Below, piece by piece: positions 1 through 4,720 of a DNA stretch of 5,451 nt (positions are counted from its first letter, which is position 1; every line of letters begins with the position of its first letter). The notes below the pieces were generated by a model. That model saw only the letters and a program-made list of their open reading frames with translations, was not told where the DNA came from and made no database searches. Source of the DNA: DASYSA01 sp036003885 (GTDB lineage Bacteria > Acidobacteriota > Blastocatellia > UBA7656); NCBI GenBank assembly GCA_036003885.1, contig DASYSA010000099.1:1-5451 (forward strand). The letters are read 5' to 3'. The position numbers were made by a program, and so were the translations under genes.

Positions 1-1667
1 GGAACCACTGCTGTCCCGCCCGTCGGCGGTCGAATGTCAGGTCCATTCCCTATCACAAACACCCGGAAGTTATTTACTCCTGCAGCCACAACGAGTCCAG
101 CCCGAGCCACGTCGGCAAACCCATTCGCTACTGGAAAGATACCCCCAATTCCCGCTGCCGGCGCCGTACACGTGTCGAACGCCCCGGAACAATCCGCGAA
201 GCTGATTATCATCGACGGTGTCGCTCCCAATGCAGATGGGTTTGCGAATAGACCCTCGGTAGCCTGCGTCGCCGCATCATCCGTAGCAACTGCCGACCGC
301 GACACCGCCGCGTACAACACGTTGCACGACCCAGCGGCCAATGCCACGATGTTCCCAAACGTCGTTGCCGTCCCTGAATAATTCGTGAACCTGTTCACCT
401 GTGAAGGCGGTCCCGACGCGTCCCCGTAGGTCCCGTTTGGTGAGGGGAATCCCGTAGCCGTCGACGGGTTCAACGTCGTTATGGTGATGAATCCGTTGGT
501 CGCCGCTGACCGGTCCTGATTGGTGCCAATATCGGTCACCTTAACGATATTGGCTCCCGTGAACTGGACCAGGTCGACCTGCTGGAAGTAAATACTCCCA
601 TCGTCATCGACCGCGCACCCGGCGATGTTCGAGAACACCGAGAACGCCACGCCAAACGCCGCCCCTACTGTTACCGGAAAGCCCGCTGGAGCTATCGTGC
701 CCGGTGCAGCCGGTGCGCCGCTGATCAGGTCCGCTACCGGAAATGCCAGCAGGGCACTTCGTACCGGCGTGTTGTTTGGCGGTGCAAGACGTAGCCCGCT
801 CTCGGAGTCTGTGTAGGTCACATACAGGATTTCACCGGTCTGGCCGACGAATGGTGTATAGGCCCCGTTCACATTGGGAAACGAGGTCAGATCCGCGACC
901 GGGTTTACAGCCAACCCCGTAATCGTTATTTGATCATCGCTGTTCACCGTACCAAATGCATTGAGCTGCGTCGGGATGTTGATCTGCGCGATGGTATCCG
1001 CGCTCCCGTTACCGTCCGTATCAGCTCCAATCCATACGTTGCCGACCGAATCGCCATAATAGAAGATGTTCTCCAGGAATCCGTTGGCTATCGTATGCTC
1101 CGATATCGCCGTCCTGGTCAGCGTGAAGTCGATGTCCGGCTCAGTTGGCGAGAAGTCGTCTACCTTCGCAGAGCGATCAACCACGCAGTCCTCTCGACCA
1201 TCCCAGTCCGCAAGCAGCGTCACCTCTGAAAACTGGTTGTCGCGACCGCCTATGTTGGTCATAAGCGCTGCCGAAAGCGCGCTCCTCGCATTGAGGATGG
1301 TAGGCTCACCCGATTGAGGCGCAATCCCACCCCCAACCTTGTGTCTCTTGACCGCCTCGGCGATCCTTCCGCTTATGTCTGTCTTCGCGCGGGGTAACCC
1401 CAACGCTTCTTTTGCCTGGGGCGAAACCAGCCCTAACATTTCCGCGTCCGCGGATCTCACAGGGAGCACACTCCGCTGTCCCGAGGCTGGCTCCTGGCAG
1501 GTCGCCGCCGAAGTGCCTGGAACCGCCGCCGGCTTTGCCGCAACGGTCGGCGCGGTGGACTTATCTGCCGCGCGTGCCCATAAGCCCACGATTGGCACCG
1601 CTAGCGCCGCAATCGCCACCGCCAGCACCGCCATCAGCATCGCTCTCCTGGTTCTGATAGTTTTCAT
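1..1667 (-). CDS. Large secreted protein of unknown function, C-terminus cut by the window edge
   Basis: I read this frame codon by codon on the minus strand. It stays open from ATG at 1667 to the left edge: 555 codons plus two bases, with no stop. The start is supported by GGAGAGG six bases upstream; an ATG at 1672 in another frame hits a stop after two codons. The N-terminus (MKTIRTRRAM, then a hydrophobic stretch to about residue 30 and ARA-A near 31-34) looks like a Sec signal peptide or anchor. Residues 35-56 are Ala/Pro/Thr-rich, like a linker. Later come VWIGADTDGNGSAD (211-224), a DxDGNG calcium-binding-like loop, and GCAVDDDGSIYF (350-361), which resembles a beta-propeller blade strand. 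Six cysteines are visible (57, 161, 351, 448, 493, 500). An exported, mainly beta protein with possible propeller blades is my inference. I recognise no family and no catalytic motif. It is transcribed away from the gene at 2362. Confidence 0.85.
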   Translation of the reverse strand, partial: MKTIRTRRAMLMAVLAVAIAALAVPIVGLWARAADKSTAPTVAAKPAAVPGTSAATCQEPASGQRSVLPVRSADAEMLGLVSPQAKEALGLPRAKTDISGRIAEAVKRHKVGGGIAPQSGEPTILNARSALSAALMTNIGGRDNQFSEVTLLADWDGREDCVVDRSAKVDDFSPTEPDIDFTLTRTAISEHTIANGFLENIFYYGDSVGNVWIGADTDGNGSADTIAQINIPTQLNAFGTVNSDDQITITGLAVNPVADLTSFPNVNGAYTPFVGQTGEILYVTYTDSESGLRLAPPNNTPVRSALLAFPVADLISGAPAAPGTIAPAGFPVTVGAAFGVAFSVFSNIAGCAVDDDGSIYFQQVDLVQFTGANIVKVTDIGTNQDRSAATNGFITITTLNPSTATGFPSPNGTYGDASGPPSQVNRFTNYSGTATTFGNIVALAAGSCNVLYAAVSRSAVATDDAATQATEGLFANPSALGATPSMIISFADCSGAFDTCTAPAAGIGGIFPVANGFADVARAGLVVAAGVNNFRVFVIGNGPDIRPPTGGTAVV

Positions 1668-1673
1668 CGCATC

Positions 1674-1680
1674 CCTCTCC
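1674..1680 (-). promoter_or_regulatory. Ribosome binding site of the 1667 gene
   Basis: The minus strand reads GGAGAGG followed by GATGCG and then ATG at 1667. The six-base spacing is near ideal and fixes the start. The overlapping ATG at 1672 is followed at once by CGA TGA. Confidence 0.75.
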
Positions 1681-1749
1681 AAGAACGACTTGCCATCTTT
1701 AAGCCCCGATGCCCGCATCTGACGCCTTCGGGCGATATCTCAAGCAATC

Positions 1750-1759
1750 TGGCAATATC
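1750..1759 (-). repeat. 10-bp motif GATATTGCCA, copy facing the leftward gene
   Basis: The minus strand reads GATATTGCCA here, 82 bases before the ATG of the leftward gene. The identical 10-mer lies on the plus strand at 2254-2263, before the rightward gene. A partial copy, CTATTGCCGA, occurs on the minus strand at 1805-1814. It may be a shared regulator site, but one chance 10-bp match within a 700-base spacer is not rare. Confidence 0.3.
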
Positions 1760-1834
1760 GAGGTCGCCCTCGCCCGGTCGCGAAATGCGGAGAAAACAAT
1801 CCGCTCGGCAATAGTCGGTCGGGCGCCCCAAGCT

Positions 1835-1859
1835 TGGCTAACAGTTTGACTGCCAGCCA
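1835..1859. repeat. Imperfect dyad, operator-like
   Basis: TGGCT-aa-CAGT-TTG-ACTG-cc-AGCCA is a near-palindrome: nine of eleven positions per arm pair around a TTG centre. Its right half contains TTTGACTGC (1845-1853), repeated directly at 1907-1915, 62 bases on. Dyads of this size fit a dimeric repressor or activator site, and it lies about 170 bases upstream of the leftward gene. No regulator gene is visible nearby, so function is inferred from symmetry alone. Confidence 0.35.
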
Positions 1860-1927
1860 TAGGTTGTTCGCACAGAAAGCAATGTCGTCTCGCCTTAAGG
1901 CACACATTTGACTGCTAGAGGAGGCTC

Positions 1928-2119
1928 CTCAGGACATACCTGAGAAACTCAAGCGAGGCTTGTCGATAGAAGCCGGATGGTTCGTCGCCGCCGATGCTGG
2001 CGGCACAGTTACACGTACAACCCTGACATCATAACCGGAGGTGCATGGGCACGCAACTCAAGTTGGCAGATTCTTGAAACCTTGTCCCAGTCCGAGGGAC
2101 CGAACGAGGGATATCCTCG
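1928..2119. other. Cluster of short hairpins, possible structured RNA
   Basis: Five or six compact inverted repeats follow one another: CTCAGG/CCTGAG (1928-1944, 5-base loop), CAAGC/GCTTG (1950-1962, 3-base loop), GCCGCC/GGCGGC (1987-2004, 6-base loop, all GC), CAACT/AGTTG (2054-2065, two-base centre), GTCCC/GGGAC (2084-2100, 7-base loop) and CGAGG/CCTCG (2105-2119, 5-base loop). The first is preceded by GAGGAG-g-CTCCTC (1918-1930), which could pair alternatively. My rough chance expectation in 190 GC-rich bases is one or two such stems. No T-tract follows any of them, so they are not typical terminators. A small RNA or long leader is possible, but I match no known family. Confidence 0.25.
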
Positions 2120-2223
2120 CACACCACCTTCCCGCACGTGACCACGATGCCCGCGTGTATTTGACAAGGCGAAGGAAGGCAGTCTTATTCATGAATCACA
2201 CCACATCGCGCAGAGGCGGGTCT

Positions 2224-2251
2224 TTCACACGCATGACTCTCTGTGTAGAAT
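2224..2251 (+). promoter_or_regulatory. Sigma-70-like promoter for the rightward unit
   Basis: TTCACA (2224-2229, five of six matches to TTGACA), a 16-base spacer and TAGAAT (2246-2251, five of six matches to TATAAT) form a good housekeeping-type promoter. Transcription would begin near 2258, giving a leader of about 104 bases before the ATG at 2362. It would drive the secreted-protein gene and probably the downstream hydrolase gene. Confidence 0.5.
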
Positions 2252-2253
2252 GA

Positions 2254-2263
2254 GATATTGCCA
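2254..2263 (+). repeat. 10-bp motif GATATTGCCA, copy facing the rightward gene
   Basis: This copy is identical to the minus-strand motif at 1750-1759. It lies 98 bases before ATG 2362 and spans the predicted transcription start near 2258, a position where a bound protein could block initiation. Orientation relative to the gene matches the other copy. Confidence 0.3.
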
Positions 2264-2324
2264 CAGTACGTGGCATTGACCGGGCAAGGCGGCGGGTGTT
2301 TCACCTTTTGGACCTCTGCCCGGT
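2259..2324 (+). other. Tandem stem-loops in the 5' leader
   Basis: TGCCAC/GTGGCA (2259-2264 with 2270-2275) is a 6-bp stem with a 5-base loop. ACCGGGCA/TGCCCGGT (2279-2286 with 2317-2324) is a perfect 8-bp stem whose 30-base loop holds a smaller hairpin GGTG-TTT-CACC (2295-2305). The first stem starts where the predicted promoter would start the transcript. The Shine-Dalgarno site at 2351 lies outside both stems. They could stabilise the mRNA, bind a protein or control expression; no known riboswitch motif was recognised. Confidence 0.4.
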
Positions 2325-2350
2325 TCTGGGAGATCGGCATTAGTTGCATT

Positions 2351-2355
2351 GGAGG
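2351..2355 (+). promoter_or_regulatory. Ribosome binding site deciding the 2362 start
   Basis: GGAGG followed by six bases (TGTCTG) precedes ATG 2362. This site lies inside the frame that would begin at TTG 2344, so the ATG is strongly preferred over that TTG. Confidence 0.75.
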
Positions 2356-2361
2356 TGTCTG

Positions 2362-2979
2362 ATGATGGCTGGGGCTCCACGTTGGCTACTAGGATTGGTT
2401 CTGATGTTGATCGAAGTCTGCTCAATCTCTGTGTCAGCCGCTCGAGGCCAGTCCGGATCGGACGTCGGGGTTTCAGATGAGGAGTATGAGATCTATGCGG
2501 CAGCAATCAAGCAGTATTACGTCAGGCCCGATACAAAACTATTGGTAATCGAGGATCGCACATTCCGCTACGACTTCGGCGACAGCGAAGAACCGTGGAA
2601 AGACAAGTACAAGGGCCTGACCATAGATCGATCAACCGTCGAGGACTATGAAGCCAGGAACGTCAGGCCATCCCTGCTAAGCAAGACATCATTCAAGCTA
2701 CCAGTCAAATTCAACCTCATATCAGACCTCGATCTGAAGGCGATCTTCCATGGCACCTGGGGGGAGTTGGAGTGGATCGCTTACTACAGGAGATTTTCTG
2801 ATTCCAGCGGCTTCATCATGCTTTCCAGGATCGGCTTCAACACTGAGCGCACGCAGGCTCTGCTCTACCTTGGAAGCCGATGCGGCCCGGGATGCGGCGA
2901 CATCCACTTTCTGCTTCTGGAAAAGACTAACGGGACCTGGACGACAAAGAAAGAGCTGAAGAAGAGGAACATGGGTTGA
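2362..2979 (+). CDS. Small secreted protein of unknown function (205 residues)
   Basis: ATG 2362 is chosen over the in-frame TTG at 2344 because GGAGG lies six bases before it; a second ATG follows at 2365. Residues 1-28 (MMAGAPRWLLGLVLMLIEVC onward to SISVSAAR) form a signal peptide with a probable SPase I cleavage near VSA-A. There is no proper lipobox, so a lipoprotein is unlikely. The mature part has an acidic helical start (DEEYEIYAAAIKQYY, 39-53), a middle part with FNLISDLDLKAIF (117-129), and a C-terminal part with LSRIGFN (154-160), TQALLYLGSRCGPGCGD (164-180; Cys 174 and 178) and FLLLEKTNGTWTTKK (183-197). The order GFN, TQALLY, CGxxCG, LLEKxNGxW recalls uncharacterised exported proteins I associate with Acidobacteriota. 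No catalytic site is evident. The C178 and C174 pair could be disulphide-bonded once exported. It is the first gene of a probable two-gene unit with the hydrolase downstream. Confidence 0.85.
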   Translation: MMAGAPRWLLGLVLMLIEVCSISVSAARGQSGSDVGVSDEEYEIYAAAIKQYYVRPDTKLLVIEDRTFRYDFGDSEEPWKDKYKGLTIDRSTVEDYEARNVRPSLLSKTSFKLPVKFNLISDLDLKAIFHGTWGELEWIAYYRRFSDSSGFIMLSRIGFNTERTQALLYLGSRCGPGCGDIHFLLLEKTNGTWTTKKELKKRNMG

Positions 2980-2997
2980 GCTTCGCCCGTCGACGAA

Positions 2998-3003
2998 AAG
3001 GAG
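2998..3003 (+). promoter_or_regulatory. Ribosome binding site for the hydrolase gene
   Basis: AAGGAG stands 11 bases before ATG 3015, slightly far but usable. The alternative is TTG 2976, which overlaps the preceding stop (TTGA). That would add 13 residues before a Tat signal that already begins at a suitable distance from the ATG. Confidence 0.5.
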
Positions 3004-3014
3004 CTGAGAACCCG

Positions 3015-4187
3015 ATGCGTTTCACAAAATCGCGGTCAAACGAGGACGGGGGCGCAGTCGATCTCAGCCGTCGCTCCTTTTTGAAGCAGTCATCGCTGTT
3101 GGTCGTGGCCGCAAGCGTGGGCGGCAGGATCGCCATGCTCCCTGGTATCAGCGGCGGCGCGGACTTCGTGCCATGGCAGACCGGATCCCGCCCGCGTACA
3201 CCGGCCTTTCCCAAAGGCGCCGTCATCCGCTCTTTGCTCAAGGACGTACCTCCGGCGGCCCTCTCGTCGGGGGCAGTGCTGTTCCATGAGCACCTATCGC
3301 TTCACTACCCATTGACCAACGCTCTCGCCGCGAAGCAGGGTGTGCCACCCCCGACAAACTTCTCCGACGACGTCGATCTGATGATCGCGGAGACGCGGGC
3401 CGCCGGCGTAGATGGCGTGAGCTGCATCGTCGACGGCGGGCACCCGGATATGGACCGCAGCCTCGCCGCCTTGAAGCGCATTGCCGCCGCGTCGGGTGTT
3501 CACATCGTCGCGAGCGGCGGCTATTACATGCAGCGTAATTACCCTCCGGAGATCGCGGCGAAGAGCGCCGACCAGATTGCCGATGATCTCGTCCGCGAAG
3601 CTGGGACCGAGCGACTGGGTGCATTCGGCGAGATCGGGCAGCAGGATGGCGAACTCACCGCCGACGAGCGCAAGGTGTTCACCGCAGTCGGCAAGGCACA
3701 CGTAAGAACGGGGCTGCCAATCTTCACACACAATGCCTATACCGGCACGCGTGTAGTTAACCCTCCGGTGCCGCGGGAGGCCGCGTTGCGCCAGTTGGAG
3801 GTGCTCGAGGCGGCTGGAGCCAAACCTCAGAAGATCGCGATCGGGCATGTCTGCTGCCTCGACGACCCGACGGCTGAGGTGGCTAAGCAAGTGGCCAGGC
3901 GCGGCGCATTCGTCGGCTTCGATCGGGTTACGATTCAGATACTCCCTGACAGCAAGCGAGTGAAAATGATCCTGGCCCTGCTTGACGCAGGGTACGCCGA
4001 GAACCTGCTGCTATCTTCAGATTTCTCGTCACCTCGGGCCTTGAAGAAGAATGGTGGCGCCGGGTTGGCTCAGACGGTGACGGTTTTCGGGAAATTGTTA
4101 TTGGAGGCCGGCGTGAAGCAGGAGACACTGCACTCGATTCTGGTGGATAATCCCCGCCGGTTCCTGGGGTTTGTACCGAGGAGATAG
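3015..4187 (+). CDS. Tat-exported phosphotriesterase-family metallohydrolase (PHP-like)
   Basis: The 390-residue product is an amidohydrolase-superfamily TIM barrel of the phosphotriesterase family. The visible metal ligands are HEH (91, 93), Glu206 in GEIG, His239 in FTHN, His278 in IGHVCC and Asp336 in LSSDF. The order and spacing follow E. coli phosphotriesterase homology protein (His12, His14, Glu125, His158, His186, Asp243, from memory), with about 11 extra residues between the two single histidines. As in that protein, Glu replaces the carboxylated Lys of true phosphotriesterase, so organophosphate hydrolysis should not be assumed; lactone, ester or other hydrolysis is possible and the substrate is unknown. 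The N-terminus has a clear twin-arginine motif, SRRSFLK (18-24), and a hydrophobic stretch to about residue 36, implying folded, metal-loaded export. ATG 3015 is preferred; TTG 2976 would overlap the upstream stop. It lies 35 bases after the small secreted-protein gene and is probably co-transcribed. Confidence 0.92.
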   Translation: MRFTKSRSNEDGGAVDLSRRSFLKQSSLLVVAASVGGRIAMLPGISGGADFVPWQTGSRPRTPAFPKGAVIRSLLKDVPPAALSSGAVLFHEHLSLHYPLTNALAAKQGVPPPTNFSDDVDLMIAETRAAGVDGVSCIVDGGHPDMDRSLAALKRIAAASGVHIVASGGYYMQRNYPPEIAAKSADQIADDLVREAGTERLGAFGEIGQQDGELTADERKVFTAVGKAHVRTGLPIFTHNAYTGTRVVNPPVPREAALRQLEVLEAAGAKPQKIAIGHVCCLDDPTAEVAKQVARRGAFVGFDRVTIQILPDSKRVKMILALLDAGYAENLLLSSDFSSPRALKKNGGAGLAQTVTVFGKLLLEAGVKQETLHSILVDNPRRFLGFVPRR

Positions 4188-4281
4188 CTCGCTCATAGAG
4201 GCACCAATCAATTCTTCAAGAGCATCTCGCCGTTCTTCCGGGTGCGTCGCAGGGACGAAAACAGGCCGGGTTGAAGTCTTC

Positions 4282-4294
4282 GCGGCGCTGCCGC
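4282..4294. other. GC-only hairpin between convergent genes
   Basis: GCGGC-GCT-GCCGC forms a 5-bp stem with a 3-base loop in the 161-base gap between the hydrolase stop and the receiver-gene stop. No T-tract follows on either strand, so it is at most a weak terminator or an mRNA 3' end stabiliser. I see no gene or better terminator elsewhere in this gap. The palindrome GATTAATC (4343-4350) touches the receiver stop. Confidence 0.25.
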
Positions 4295-4348
4295 CATGGT
4301 TTAAGCGAACGCCTGATGTAACCCTGGCAAGATCTGCGAGCGGATTAA

Positions 4349-4717
4349 TCAGGACTGAAGCACCATCTGTACTCTATCCAGGAACTCCACGTTTGAGAAA
4401 GGTTTGGCAAGCGTACAATTGGCACCAAGTTTCTTGGCGAAATCCAAATAACAATCTGAATTGATTCGACCTCCGCCAGACATCGCGATGATTTTGATAT
4501 CCGGAAAACGTCGGCGGAACTCAATGATCGTATCCAGCCCCTCCTTCTCAGGCATTATCAGGTCGGTGATCATCAGGTCAGATGGATTGCTCCTTTGGAA
4601 CTCAAGCGCTTCTTTTCCGTTGCGAGCCTCCAGCACTTCATGTCCTGCGCGGCTCAAAACAATTTTAAGCATTGATCGGAGTTGCTCATCGTCGTCGACA
4701 AGTAAAATACTGGGCAT
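4349..4717 (-). CDS. Stand-alone CheY-like response regulator receiver
   Basis: The 122-residue protein is a single receiver domain. It has the acidic cluster VDDDE (Asp 8-10), the phosphoacceptor Asp52 in ITDLIMP, Ser80 in AMSGGG at the usual Thr/Ser switch position, and Lys105 in AKPF. The length matches one receiver with no DNA-binding or enzymatic output, so it should pass phosphate on or act by protein contact, as CheY or Spo0F do. ATG 4717 comes only three bases after the stop of the hybrid kinase gene. Its ribosome binding site (AGGAAGG on the minus strand, about 4727-4733) lies inside the end of that gene, suggesting translational coupling. It most likely receives phosphate from the adjacent kinase. 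Confidence 0.93.
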   Translation of the reverse strand: MPSILLVDDDEQLRSMLKIVLSRAGHEVLEARNGKEALEFQRSNPSDLMITDLIMPEKEGLDTIIEFRRRFPDIKIIAMSGGGRINSDCYLDFAKKLGANCTLAKPFSNVEFLDRVQMVLQS

Positions 4718-4720
4718 ATT

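Larger units (their letters stand above)
1668..2361. other. Long divergent intergenic spacer
   Basis: Almost 700 bases separate the leftward gene (start 1667) from the rightward gene (start 2362). The short open frames here (for example 1699-1905 minus and 2041-2253 plus) lack good ribosome binding sites and recognisable protein features, so I call none. The spacer holds a promoter-like pair at 2224-2251, two stem-loops at 2259-2324, a run of short hairpins at 1928-2119, a dyad at 1835-1859, the perfect palindrome GCCTTAAGGC at 1892-1901, a C(TTCG)G hairpin at 1723-1734 and the inverted repeat CGATAT/ATATCG at 1733-1760. I found no tRNA and no convincing promoter for the leftward gene; hexamers such as TTGCCA lack a suitably spaced -10. 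Confidence 0.7.

Noticed and set aside
34..1722. Several plus-strand open frames (34-381, 625-816, 930-1229, 1066-1317, 1339-1722) opposite the large minus-strand gene
   Set aside because: They lack ribosome binding sites, have low-complexity composition and are explained as antisense shadows of one continuous 555-codon minus frame with a signal peptide and Shine-Dalgarno site.
1699..1905. 68-residue minus-strand frame in the spacer
   Set aside because: No ribosome binding site or recognisable protein features, and its Cys/Arg-rich composition looks random. It also runs through the dyad and palindrome.
2161..2192. Perfect TTGACA at 2161-2166 as a promoter
   Set aside because: At 17-19 bases downstream there are only CTTATT or TATTCA, each three of six matches to the -10 consensus. 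The pair at 2224-2251 is far better.
2041..2253. 70-residue plus-strand frame in the spacer
   Set aside because: It begins with a GTG. Although GGAG stands just before that GTG, the spacing is too short, and the product is His/Arg-rich with no pattern. It overlaps the predicted promoter.
2344..2361. TTG start at 2344 for the small secreted protein
   Set aside because: The ribosome binding site GGAGG lies inside this extension and is correctly spaced for ATG 2362. The shorter protein also has a better signal peptide.
3090..4128. Long antisense frames across the hydrolase gene (for example 3294-3890 and 3238-3624 minus)
   Set aside because: GC-rich codon bias opens antisense frames; the plus frame has the full metal-ligand set of a known family, and the antisense products are Arg/Ala-rich without motifs.
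3015..4187. Naming the hydrolase an organophosphate-degrading phosphotriesterase
   Set aside because: The bridging residue is Glu, as in the E. coli homologue that lacks that activity, so the substrate cannot be assigned.
4171..4464. 97-residue plus-strand frame between the hydrolase and the receiver gene
   Set aside because: It overlaps both flanking genes, has no recognisable feature and no good ribosome binding site.
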